16,936 bases of DNA, taken from the NCBI GenBank assembly GCA_025449615.1, contig JANWJA010000035.1:1-16936 (forward strand). Reading direction: 5' to 3'. The DNA is from Methyloceanibacter sp. (GTDB lineage: Bacteria; Pseudomonadota; Alphaproteobacteria; Rhizobiales; Methyloligellaceae). The notes beneath the pieces were generated by a model. The model saw only the letters and a list, made by a program, of their open reading frames with translations, made no database searches and was not told the DNA's origin. How positions within the stretch are numbered: the stretch's first letter is position 1; each line of letters opens with the position of its first letter. Positions 1 to 7,367 of the stretch are shown here, piece by piece. A program made the position numbers and the translations under genes.

Positions 1-242
1 CGTTGAAACTGGCCGGCGAGCGTGGCAAAGCCATCGTCGAGACGCAAAGCTACGAAGTCCTCGACATGATCGAAAGCGGGGACAAAGTCGCGGTCCACGC
101 GATTTTCCGGGCGACGTTCAACATGGATGTGCTGGGTCTGCCCAAGGGCCAAGAGATGGTGGCGCATTTCGCCATGTTCGTTGAATTGCGTGACGGGCGG
201 ATCACCCACCATTACAGCTATGATTGCTTCGAGCCCTGGTGA
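1..242 (+). CDS. NTF2/SnoaL-like protein, 5' truncated by the window edge
   Basis: Only the C-terminal ~79 residues are visible and the reading frame is open to the window edge, so the TTG at position 3 is probably internal. The alternating hydrophobic pattern (VAVHAIFRATF, then VAHFAMFVELRDGRITHHYSYDCFEPW) matches the last strands of the SnoaL-like/NTF2 cone fold. HFAxFxEFRDGxIxxxxxYDCFEPW is the usual ending of proteobacterial 'nuclear transport factor 2 family' proteins. Such proteins are small (about 120-140 residues) soluble pocket proteins acting as isomerases, hydrolases or ligand binders. The substrate cannot be read from the sequence. It ends 53 nt before apt on the same strand, but nothing ties it functionally to purine salvage. 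Confidence 0.75.
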   Translation, partial: LKLAGERGKAIVETQSYEVLDMIESGDKVAVHAIFRATFNMDVLGLPKGQEMVAHFAMFVELRDGRITHHYSYDCFEPW

Positions 243-295
243 ATTGAGCGGGCAGAAGCTATAGGCTTTGCAACAGGCTTGGGTCGGCGGAGGCC

Positions 296-844
296 ATGGT
301 GACTATGACGATGAATATCGATCTCAAGGATCTGGTGCGCACGATCCCCGACTATCCGAAGCCCGGGATCATGTTCCGCGACATCACCACGCTGCTCGGC
401 CACGCCAACGGCTTGCAGGTCTGCATCGAAGGACTGGTGGCGCCGTTCCTCAATCAGCGGGTGCAGGCGGTGGCCGGTATCGAGGCGCGCGGCTTTATTC
501 TCGGCGGCGCGGTCGCCGACCGCTTGCGCTGCGGCTTCGTGCCGATCCGAAAAAAGGGCAAGCTGCCGGGGAAGGCGATCGGCCAGGACTACGAGCTGGA
601 ATACGGCATCGACGTGATCGAAATCCATGAGGACGCGATCAGCGCAGGCGATCCGGTGCTGCTGGTCGATGACCTGATCGCCACGGGCGGCACGGCGGAG
701 GCCGCTGTGAAGCTGTTGCGCAAGCTCAACGCCAATGTGGTCGGCGCGGCCTTTGTCATTGATCTCCCCGATCTTGGGGGCGCGAGGCGTCTCGCCAAGC
801 TCGGCATCGAGTGCCACACGCTGATGGCGTTCGAGGGAGACTAG
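296..844 (+). CDS. apt: adenine phosphoribosyltransferase
   Basis: Cytoplasmic enzyme converting adenine plus PRPP to AMP and pyrophosphate. The 182-residue length is normal for Apt. Family marks are KDLVRTIPDYPKPGIMFRDI at 11-30, GIEARGFILG at 61-70 and the PRPP-binding loop VLLVDDLIATGGT at 121-133. The start is uncertain: ATG 296, GTG 299, ATG 305 and ATG 311 are in frame behind one GGAGG at 289-293. ATG 296 lies only 2 nt from that GGAGG, GTG 299 lies 5 nt away and ATG 305 lies 11 nt away, so 299 or 305 may be the true start. It precedes mtnA by 170 nt that contain a repeat pair. Apt and MtnA both belong to MTA salvage: Apt recovers the adenine released when MTA is cleaved. No mtnP is in the window; it could lie upstream. 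Confidence 0.96.
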   Translation: MVTMTMNIDLKDLVRTIPDYPKPGIMFRDITTLLGHANGLQVCIEGLVAPFLNQRVQAVAGIEARGFILGGAVADRLRCGFVPIRKKGKLPGKAIGQDYELEYGIDVIEIHEDAISAGDPVLLVDDLIATGGTAEAAVKLLRKLNANVVGAAFVIDLPDLGGARRLAKLGIECHTLMAFEGD

Positions 845-865
845 GGAGCGAAGCGACCGCTTGAG

Positions 866-970
866 CGTCATACCGGCGAAAGCCGGTATCCAGTGAAAAA
901 TGCAATGGCGGCGTTCGTAGTGGCGAGGCAGTCGTTTTTGTGCTGGATACCGGCTTTCGCCGGTATGACG
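866..970. repeat. REP-like inverted repeat pair (two 28-bp arms)
   Basis: Arm 1 (866-893, starting CGTCATACCGGC) and arm 2 (943-970) are perfect reverse complements over 28 bases. Each arm is itself a hairpin: ATACCGGC, a 4-base loop (GAAA in arm 1), GCCGGTAT. Pairing can extend imperfectly inward through A-rich 895-900 and T-rich 935-939. The whole unit can form one long hairpin or two short ones. Arms of this type (GTCAT-hairpin-ATCCAG) are known as dispersed intergenic repeats in many proteobacteria. Translated, they give the misleading peptide VIPAKAGIQ, which occurs here in a spurious minus-strand frame. It sits between apt and mtnA and could end apt transcription or stabilise its mRNA 3' end. 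Confidence 0.85.
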
Positions 971-1014
971 AGGGAGGTCCCGCTCGTCGAGCCCGCTAGG
1001 ACAAGGTCCTCGCC

Positions 1015-2118
1015 ATGAACATCAACGGCAAGCCCTATCGCACCATCTGGCTCGGCGACGACGACTGGTCGGTCGAGATCATCGATCAGACCAAGCTGCC
1101 CTTCGCCTTCGAGATTGTGAGCTTGCGCAACCTCGAGGACGCGGCCCAAGCCATCAAGTCCATGCAGGTCCGCGGTGCGCCGCTCATCGGCGCGACGGCG
1201 GCTTATGGCGTGGCGCTTGCGCTTCGCGCCGACCCTTCCGACGAGGGGCTGGAGCGGGCTTGCGCAATGCTTGCCGCGACACGTCCCACCGCCATCAATC
1301 TCCGCTGGGCGCTCGACGAGATGCAGAAAACCATCCGCAATCTGAAACGGGAAGATCGGATCGCCGCCGCCTACAGACGCGCCGCCGAGATCTGCGACGA
1401 GGATGTCGAGACCTGCCGCAAGATCGGCGAGCACGGCCTCGGGATCATTCGCTCGCATGCCGACAAGAAGCAGGGCGAGACCGTCAATATCCTCACCCAT
1501 TGCAACGCAGGCTGGCTCGCTTGCGTCGATTGGGGCACGGCGCTGGCGCCGATCTACCAGGCCCATGACGCGGGCATCAAGGTTCACGTCTATGTCGACG
1601 AAACCAGGCCGCGCAATCAAGGCGCGTCACTCACCGCTTACGAGCTTGGCGCGCACGGCGTCCCGCACACGCTTGTAGCCGACAATACCGGCGGGCATTT
1701 GATGCAGAAGAAGCGGGTGGATCTCTGCCTCGTCGGCACCGACCGCACCACCGCGACCGGCGACGTCGCGAACAAGATCGGCACCTATTTAAAGGCGCTC
1801 GCCGCGCGCGACAACAATATTCCGTTTTTCGTGGCGCTGCCTTATTCGACCATCGATTGGAGCCTGGAGGATGGCTCGACCATTCCCATCGAGGAGCGCG
1901 ACGCGACAGAAGTGACGCAGATGACGGGCAAGCTGCCGGACGGCACGATCGCCACCGTGCAGATTGCGCCGGATGGTACCAAGGCCGCCAATTACGGCTT
2001 CGATGTCACGCCGGTGCACCTCATCACCGGCTTCATCACCGAGCGCGGCGTGACGCCCGCGACGCGAGATGGGTTGATGACGCTCTATCCGAAGCATCGG
2101 GCGACGTCTAAGGTGTGA
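1015..2118 (+). CDS. mtnA: S-methyl-5-thioribose-1-phosphate isomerase
   Basis: Isomerises 5-methylthioribose-1-phosphate to 5-methylthioribulose-1-phosphate in MTA salvage; cytoplasmic. The 367 residues match the family length. Signature motifs are [15 protein letters not shown] at 51-65, the catalytic cysteine in LTHCNAG (Cys163), ETRPRNQG at 196-203, the catalytic aspartate in GTDR (Asp243) and VANKIGTY at 251-258. A distant homologue is the eIF2B regulatory subunit, but HCNAG plus GTDR identify MtnA. ATG 1015 has a modest AAGG about 8 nt upstream. The next gene starts only 30 nt after the stop, so the two are probably co-transcribed. No dehydratase, enolase or dioxygenase of the classical methionine salvage route (mtnB/C/D/W) is in view, which leaves the fate of the product open. 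Confidence 0.96.
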   Translation: MNINGKPYRTIWLGDDDWSVEIIDQTKLPFAFEIVSLRNLEDAAQAIKSMQVRGAPLIGATAAYGVALALRADPSDEGLERACAMLAATRPTAINLRWALDEMQKTIRNLKREDRIAAAYRRAAEICDEDVETCRKIGEHGLGIIRSHADKKQGETVNILTHCNAGWLACVDWGTALAPIYQAHDAGIKVHVYVDETRPRNQGASLTAYELGAHGVPHTLVADNTGGHLMQKKRVDLCLVGTDRTTATGDVANKIGTYLKALAARDNNIPFFVALPYSTIDWSLEDGSTIPIEERDATEVTQMTGKLPDGTIATVQIAPDGTKAANYGFDVTPVHLITGFITERGVTPATRDGLMTLYPKHRATSKV

Positions 2119-2148
2119 GTTTCCAGCGTCGTCCGGGGAGGGAATGAC

Positions 2149-3417
2149 GTGGACCATCAACAGCTTCTCACTCTCGCTTGGGACTTCGGCACCGCTATCC
2201 TGCTCGGCGCGCTTATCGGCATCGAACGCGAGAAGCGGAAGCGGGAAGACGACGATGCCGACTACATCGCGGGCCTGCGGACCTTCACGCTGATTGCGCT
2301 GCTTGGAGCTGCTACGGCGTGGCTATCGAAATCACTCCAGGCTGAATGGATCCTGCCGGTGGTCCTCCTGATCCTCGGTGTGTTGGTGGTCGCCGGCTAT
2401 ACCGTCACCGCGAAGCGCCGATCGTTCGGGCTTACCAGCGAAATTGCCGCCGTCGTCGTGTTCCTTCTCGCCGCCATGGTCATGTACGATCAGCAGGTGG
2501 TTGCCGTTGCGCTTGCCGTCGTGACGGCCGCCATCCTCGCCTATAAGCAGCCGCTGCACAGTTTTGTCGACAGACTCGGTTGGGACGACGTCTATGCCGG
2601 CGTCAGGCTGTTGATTGCGACCTTCATCGCGCTGCCGCTGCTGCCAAATGAACCGATCGATCCCTGGGGCGCGCTCAATCCGTACAAGCTGTGGCTGCTC
2701 GTCATCCTGATCTCGAGCCTGTCGCTGGTCGGCTACGTGCTGACACGCTGGCTCGGCCCGGCGCGCGGAGCCGCGCTCACTGGGGCGACCGGCGGCCTCG
2801 TGTCATCAACCGCGGTGACGCTGTCATTTGCCAAAGAAGCGCGCGAGAAGCCGAAGAAGAGCGCGGCGTTGGCTTGCGGCATTTTGCTTGCCTGGGTCGT
2901 CATGTTCGTGCGCGTCGTCATTCTGGTGGGTATCGTCAACCGCGCGCTGCTGACGCACGTGCTCGTCCCGTTCGCCGTCATGGCCATTGTCGCCGGCGCT
3001 ATTGCGGCATGGCTCTATTACCGCAATGGTACGGCTGGAGCGGCTGCGGCCAAGGGCGATGTGGATTTGAAGAATCCGTTCAGCTTGATGGAAGCGGCAA
3101 AATTCGGCGCCGTCTTCGCCGTGGTGCTGCTCGCCGTCAAGCTTGTGCAAGCCTATTTCCCGCCGCAGGGCATGTACTTTGTTGCTGCCCTTGCAGGCCT
3201 GACCGATGTCGATGCGATCACGCTGTCCATGGCCGAATTCGCCAAGAGCGGTGACGCTGCGATCGCCGTTATTGCTATCGTGATCGCGGCGGTATCGAAC
3301 ACTCTGGTGAAATGCGGGCTCGCCGTGGGATTGGGCGGCCAGGCCTTTGGGCGGAACCTGATCGTCGCCACGGCAGCAACGCTCTTGGCCGGCCTCGCCG
3401 CAGCACTTCTGCTTTGA
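2149..3417 (+). CDS. MgtC/SapB-type N-terminal plus DUF4010 integral membrane protein
   Basis: A 422-residue, very hydrophobic protein with roughly ten or more membrane spans. The N-terminal third looks like an MgtC/SapB domain: GTAILLGALIGIEREKRK at 14-31 and AGLRTFTLIALLGA at 41-54, with the typical conserved Arg/Glu in the first loop. The rest matches DUF4010, with LTGATGGLVSSTAVTLSFAKEARE near 210-235 and GLTDVDAITLSMAEFAKSG near 348-366. The start is GTG 2149 behind a strong GGGGAGGGA (2135-2143); an ATG at 2144 is out of frame. Its biochemical role is not established. MgtC relatives act in magnesium homeostasis and virulence, but that cannot be assumed here. It sits between mtnA and the aldolase fusion on the same strand with short gaps (30 and 72 nt). 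Confidence 0.88.
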   Translation: MDHQQLLTLAWDFGTAILLGALIGIEREKRKREDDDADYIAGLRTFTLIALLGAATAWLSKSLQAEWILPVVLLILGVLVVAGYTVTAKRRSFGLTSEIAAVVVFLLAAMVMYDQQVVAVALAVVTAAILAYKQPLHSFVDRLGWDDVYAGVRLLIATFIALPLLPNEPIDPWGALNPYKLWLLVILISSLSLVGYVLTRWLGPARGAALTGATGGLVSSTAVTLSFAKEAREKPKKSAALACGILLAWVVMFVRVVILVGIVNRALLTHVLVPFAVMAIVAGAIAAWLYYRNGTAGAAAAKGDVDLKNPFSLMEAAKFGAVFAVVLLAVKLVQAYFPPQGMYFVAALAGLTDVDAITLSMAEFAKSGDAAIAVIAIVIAAVSNTLVKCGLAVGLGGQAFGRNLIVATAATLLAGLAAALLL

Positions 3418-3489
3418 GGGGCGCAAGCTGAGCCTCCTGTGACAAGGCAATGCTTGCAGTGACCTCTGAAACTTGCAACAACGCGCGCC

Positions 3490-5541
3490 ATGAAGAGCCA
3501 ATGGAACGACAAGACCGCAGCTGAGGCGATTGAGAGCTACGCCAAGAAGGGCGTCGGCGAGGACGTGGCGCTCCGCGTCTACACCACGCGGCTGCTGGGC
3601 CGCGACAAGCTGCTGGTGCTGCATGGCGGCGGCAATACGTCGGTGAAGTCGCGGGGCACCGACGACCTCGGCCAAGAGCACGAGGTGATCTGCGTCAAGG
3701 GCTCTGGCTGGGACATGGCCGATATCGAGCCGCAAGGCCTGCCGGCGGTGAAGCTGAAACCTCTGCGCGAGCTGCGCAAGCTCAAAGCACTGTCCGACGA
3801 GGCGATGGTCAATGTGCAGCGGCTGAAACTACTCGATGCGGGGGCGCCAAACCCATCGGTCGAGACGCTGCTGCATGCGTTCCTGCCGCATAAATTCATC
3901 GATCACACTCATGCCGCCGCGGTGCTGGCGCTGGTGGATCAGCCCGATGGTGAGGCGTTGGCGCGCGAAGTTTACAATGGCCGCATGGGGATCGTTCCTT
4001 ACATCGCGCCGGGCTTCGGGTTGGCCAAGGCTGCGGCGGAAGTGTTCGAGCAGAATCCCAAAGTCGAAGGCTTGATCCTGCACAAGCACGGCATCTTCAC
4101 CTTCGGAGAGAGCGCGAAGGAAGCTTACGAGCGCATGATCGAGATGGTGTCGCTCGCCGAGAGCCGCTTGCGCCAAGGCCGGCCCGTGGTGTTTCAGCCG
4201 CGCAAGGGCGAGGCGAAGGCGGCGAGTGCTGCCGAGATTGCGCCCATCATTCGGGGCGCTTGCGCGCTTCCGAGCGACAAGGTGAAGGCAGAGCCGACAC
4301 GCTTCATCATGACCTTCCGCACCGGTCCGGAGATTCTCAGCTACGTCAATGGCGCGGAGCTGCAAGATTACAGCCAGCGCGGCGTCGTTACGCCAGATCA
4401 CATCATCCGCACCAAGAACACGCCACTAGTGTTGCCACTGCCAGAGCCGAACAAGCTCAAAGACTTTGCCGAATACGTGCGCCAAGCGGTCGCCGATTTC
4501 GGTGCGCGCTACGACCAATATTTCGCGCGCGAGAACGCTGCGGTCGGCAATACCAAGACCAAGCTCGACTCGGCGCCGCGCGTGGTGCTGGTCCCTGGCG
4601 TCGGATTGTTCGGTCTTGGCCGCACTTCGAAGGACGCGCATATGGCAGCCGATCTCGCCGAGAACTCGGTGCGCGTCATCACCGACGCTGAGGGCATTGG
4701 CCGCTATCAGCCGCTGCCGGAGAGCGATCTGTTCGAGCTCGAATATTGGAGCCTGGAGCAAGCGAAGCTCAAAGGCGCGGTGGTGAAGCCGCTGACCGGG
4801 CAGGTGGCGCTGGTGACAGGGGCCGGCGCGATCGGGGCAGCCACCGCGAAGGGACTCGCCGCGGAAGGCGCCGCCGTGGCCATTCTCGACATTGACGGCG
4901 CTGTTGCCGAGAAGGCAGCTGCCGCAGTCAAGGGGCTCGGTCTCAAAAGCGATGTGACCAAGCCGGAAGAGGTTCGAGCAGCGTTCGCGCGAGTGTGCGA
5001 AGCGTTCGGCGGCGTCGATATTCTGGTATCGAATGCGGGTGCCGCCTGGCAGGGCCGGATCGGCGAGGTCTCGGACGAGCTACTGCGGCAGAGCTTCGAG
5101 CTCAATTTCTTCGCGCATCAGACGGTGGCGAAGGAAGCGGTGCGCATCATGCTGCAACAAGGCGCTGGCGGCTGCCTGCTGTTCAATATCTCGAAGCAGG
5201 CGGTGAACCCGGGCGAGAAATTTGGGCCCTATGGCCTGCCCAAGGCTGCGACCATGCTGTTGATGCGCCAATATGCGCTCGACTACGGCAAAGACGGCAT
5301 TCGCTCCAACGGCGTGAATGCCGACCGGATCAGGAGCGGGCTCCTCACCGACACCATGATCAAAGAGCGCTCGGCGGCGCGGGGGCTCTCCGAAGCCGAG
5401 TATATGGGCGGCAATCTGCTGGGCGCCGAAGTGCTGGCCGAGGATGTGGCGCAAGCCTTCGTGGCGCTGGCACGCGCCCGCAAGACCACCGGCCATATCG
5501 AGACCGTGGATGGGGGCAATATCGCCGCCGCCTTGCGCTAG
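3490..5541 (+). CDS. bifunctional class II aldolase / short-chain dehydrogenase fusion (RhaD/YuxG-type)
   Basis: Residues ~20-235 are a class II aldolase/adducin domain: HGGGNTSVK at 45-53, the putative catalytic Glu125 and metal-ligand histidines His139, His141 (DHTHA) and His200 (KHG). A family-specific linker (GVGLFGLGRTSKDAHMAADL, 370-389) leads to an SDR domain at ~435-683 with SNAG at 514-517, Asn539, Ser568 and Tyr581-x3-Lys585. Fusions of this length in rhamnose catabolism cleave rhamnulose-1-phosphate to DHAP and lactaldehyde, and the SDR then acts on the aldehyde. No rhamnose gene is nearby, while mtnA and apt are on the same strand upstream, so methylthioribulose-1-phosphate is a plausible alternative substrate. 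The SDR nucleotide loop reads TGAGAIG (443-449), one residue shorter than the usual TGxxxGxG. There is no clear Shine-Dalgarno before ATG 3490. Confidence 0.9.
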   Translation: MKSQWNDKTAAEAIESYAKKGVGEDVALRVYTTRLLGRDKLLVLHGGGNTSVKSRGTDDLGQEHEVICVKGSGWDMADIEPQGLPAVKLKPLRELRKLKALSDEAMVNVQRLKLLDAGAPNPSVETLLHAFLPHKFIDHTHAAAVLALVDQPDGEALAREVYNGRMGIVPYIAPGFGLAKAAAEVFEQNPKVEGLILHKHGIFTFGESAKEAYERMIEMVSLAESRLRQGRPVVFQPRKGEAKAASAAEIAPIIRGACALPSDKVKAEPTRFIMTFRTGPEILSYVNGAELQDYSQRGVVTPDHIIRTKNTPLVLPLPEPNKLKDFAEYVRQAVADFGARYDQYFARENAAVGNTKTKLDSAPRVVLVPGVGLFGLGRTSKDAHMAADLAENSVRVITDAEGIGRYQPLPESDLFELEYWSLEQAKLKGAVVKPLTGQVALVTGAGAIGAATAKGLAAEGAAVAILDIDGAVAEKAAAAVKGLGLKSDVTKPEEVRAAFARVCEAFGGVDILVSNAGAAWQGRIGEVSDELLRQSFELNFFAHQTVAKEAVRIMLQQGAGGCLLFNISKQAVNPGEKFGPYGLPKAATMLLMRQYALDYGKDGIRSNGVNADRIRSGLLTDTMIKERSAARGLSEAEYMGGNLLGAEVLAEDVAQAFVALARARKTTGHIETVDGGNIAAALR

Positions 5542-5563
5542 GGACATAAGGTCCGGCCGGTTG

Positions 5564-5586
5564 GTGAGGATATTTCTCACTTTTTC
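5564..5586 (+). terminator. candidate rho-independent terminator after the aldolase/SDR gene
   Basis: GTGAGGA (5564-5570), loop TAT, TTCTCAC (5574-5580) forms a 7-bp stem with one G-U pair and is followed directly by a T run at 5581-5585. It lies 22 nt after the aldolase/SDR stop and about 90 nt before the chemotaxis gene. It probably separates the salvage-like group from the transducer. The stem is only moderately strong. Confidence 0.5.
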
Positions 5587-5677
5587 GCGTGGGAGGTCGG
5601 TTTCCTAAACCCGGTCTTAACCACAACAGGCGAGGCTTCCGGCTCTGATCCGCTCCTTTCCTGATGAGACCTGGCCC

Positions 5678-6922
5678 ATGGCGCTGCGCACTAAGATAAG
5701 TCTGGTCCTAGCCGTCGCGGCGCTGATCGGCGTCGCCTTCTCCTTCGCCATTTCCGCCGTTATGCCGGCGCTCCCGGCTTTAGCGCTGGCTTCGCTAGCC
5801 TCGGCTGCAGTCGCCGGCGGCCTCGGCTTCGTGTTCGGCAGCGGGATCGGGACCGGCCTGAGCGACCTTAGAAGCGTCATCGTCCGCTTCATGAAATGGG
5901 ACATGGATGGCGAGGTGCCGCATACTAGCCGCTCCGACGAAATTGGCGGGATCGCCCAGGCGTTGCGCAGCTTTCAGGCTGACGCCATCAAATGGAGCGA
6001 GAGTCATAAGAGCGAGCAGGACAGCCAGGTAAAGGCGAAACTCGAGGCGCAACAGCATACCGAGGAGCTGATCCACCAATTCCGCGGCTCGATCGCCGGC
6101 ATTCTCGGCGCTTTCGCCGACAGTGCGCGGCAGATGGACGAGACCGCGCGGGCGCTCTCTGTCGTCGCCAGCGATACCAATGAACGCGTGAGCTCGGTCG
6201 CGTCGGCTTCCGACGAAGCTTCGGCCAATGTGCAGACCGTGGCGGCGACGGCGGAAGAACTCGCGGTCTCGGTCGGCGAGATCGGGACCAGGGTTGCGAC
6301 AGCCAGCCGGAACGTGAACCAGGTCACCGACAATGCGCTCACCGCAAATACCAAGGTCGAAGGTCTGGCGACCGCGGCGCAGCGCATCGGCGACGTGGTC
6401 AGCTTGATTCAGGACATCGCGGCGCAAACCAATTTGTTGGCGCTCAACGCCACCATCGAGGCGGCGCGCGCGGGCGATGCAGGCCGGGGCTTTGCCGTGG
6501 TCGCGAGCGAAGTGAAGTCGCTCGCCGACCAGACCGCGCGGGCGACCGAGGAAATCAAGCAGCAGATCGCGGCCATCCAGAACTCGACCAACGGTGCGGT
6601 CGACGCCATGCAAGCGATCGTGACCACGATGGGCGAAGTGAACAAGAACACCCAAGAGATCGCCGGCGCGGTGCAGCAGCAATCGGCGGCGACCTCGGAA
6701 ATCTCGCACAGCGTGCGCCAAGCCGCGCGCGGCACCGAGGATGTGGTCGCGCATATGCCCGGCGTGACCAAGGCGGTGGACGAGACCAGCCAATCCGCCT
6801 CGCATATGCTGCAAGTCTCCCGCGACCTTAACAAGCAGGGCGATCAGCTCCGCCACATGGTCGAGGATTTTCTGCGGCAGGTCGGCACAACCGAAGCCGC
6901 CGGGCTGAGGCGCGCCAGCTAG
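5678..6922 (+). CDS. methyl-accepting chemotaxis-type transducer without a periplasmic sensor domain
   Basis: A 414-residue inner-membrane signalling protein. Two hydrophobic helices at ~6-28 and ~33-55 are separated by only a few residues, so there is essentially no periplasmic domain. A HAMP-like segment follows (~55-105, containing [16 protein letters not shown]), then a long coiled coil. The conserved signalling hairpin tip is at 245-285, with core [17 protein letters not shown] at 260-276. The C-terminus (AAGLRRAS) has no NWETF-like pentapeptide for CheR/CheB docking. The tip is the part that contacts CheA and CheW in this family. Input may come from the membrane itself or from a partner; the ligand is unknown. 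No che genes are in the window. Spacing of 136 nt and the terminator candidate suggest its own promoter. Shine-Dalgarno is weak. Confidence 0.9.
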   Translation: MALRTKISLVLAVAALIGVAFSFAISAVMPALPALALASLASAAVAGGLGFVFGSGIGTGLSDLRSVIVRFMKWDMDGEVPHTSRSDEIGGIAQALRSFQADAIKWSESHKSEQDSQVKAKLEAQQHTEELIHQFRGSIAGILGAFADSARQMDETARALSVVASDTNERVSSVASASDEASANVQTVAATAEELAVSVGEIGTRVATASRNVNQVTDNALTANTKVEGLATAAQRIGDVVSLIQDIAAQTNLLALNATIEAARAGDAGRGFAVVASEVKSLADQTARATEEIKQQIAAIQNSTNGAVDAMQAIVTTMGEVNKNTQEIAGAVQQQSAATSEISHSVRQAARGTEDVVAHMPGVTKAVDETSQSASHMLQVSRDLNKQGDQLRHMVEDFLRQVGTTEAAGLRRAS

Positions 6923-7051
6923 CCCCAACTCTATAGATTTCCCGAGAAAGTCGCCTCTTGGCCGCGAGCGGAAACCCTTGCCTAACAGGGGTTTGGGAGG
7001 GCATTGTCGCTTCCGGGCGGCCGACCGAAGCGCGTGAAGGCGAGAACTTAG

Positions 7052-7279
7052 TTGCAGGGTGTCAAATCTCTCGGGTTCGTCAGACTTGAAATTCCTTGCC
7101 CCAGCTGCGGCAAGGCGAGCCTCCAGCTTCTCAGGGACGCCGTCGACAATGACGTGTTCGCCTGTCCGAGCTGTGGCAAGTCGATCGACCTGACCACCAC
7201 GGACTGGCGCGGCTTTCTTGAGCACGCCGCGGAATTTTACGGCCGCATCAACGAGGCCGCGGCGAAGACGCCAAAATAG
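7052..7279 (+). CDS. small protein with a CPxCG-type zinc ribbon
   Basis: A 75-residue reading frame with two CPSCGK knuckles (Cys16/Cys19 and Cys38/Cys41), the four-cysteine pattern of a zinc ribbon, followed by a short polar helical tail. Start TTG 7052 comes directly after an in-frame TAG (7049-7051). It is the only start codon in frame before the first cysteine, and AAGG lies 11 nt upstream. Such mini zinc ribbons occur in RNA polymerase, ribosomal and regulatory proteins; no specific family was recognised, so the function is unknown. The ordered cysteines argue that the frame is real. It ends 88 nt before the DUF502 gene on the same strand, with a possible promoter between them. Confidence 0.65.
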   Translation: MQGVKSLGFVRLEIPCPSCGKASLQLLRDAVDNDVFACPSCGKSIDLTTTDWRGFLEHAAEFYGRINEAAAKTPK

Positions 7280-7304
7280 CTAGGGTCAATTCTCGCCGAA
7301 GCCT

Positions 7305-7334
7305 GTTGACGTGCCGCGTTGTCACGGTGAAACT
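7305..7334 (+). promoter_or_regulatory. possible sigma-70-type promoter before the DUF502 gene
   Basis: TTGACG (7305-7310) fits the -35 consensus at five of six positions. An 18-nt spacer leads to GAAACT (7329-7334), a poor -10. The start would fall around 7341, giving a short leader to TTG 7368. The good -35 and location support it; the weak -10 keeps this tentative. Confidence 0.3.
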
Positions 7335-7367
7335 CGCAGTTTGCAGACACGGATTGGAGGATGAAAT

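Noticed and set aside
218..871. 217-residue minus-strand frame
   Set aside because: Antisense to apt, with no family signature.
868..1620. 250-residue minus-strand frame containing VIPAKAGIQ
   Set aside because: The peptide comes from translating the REP-like repeat and the rest is antisense to mtnA.
2824..3735. 303-residue minus-strand frame
   Set aside because: Antisense to the DUF4010 and aldolase genes, crossing their intergenic gap. Composition is typical of a shadow frame.
6972..6994. AAACCC/GGGTTT inverted repeat after the chemotaxis gene
   Set aside because: The loop is large and no T run follows on either strand, so a terminator call is not supported.
5795..7225. 476-residue open frame on the minus strand
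   Set aside because: It is antisense to the chemotaxis transducer, low in recognisable motifs and rich in Arg/His/Asp/Gly. This is typical of a shadow frame in GC-rich DNA.
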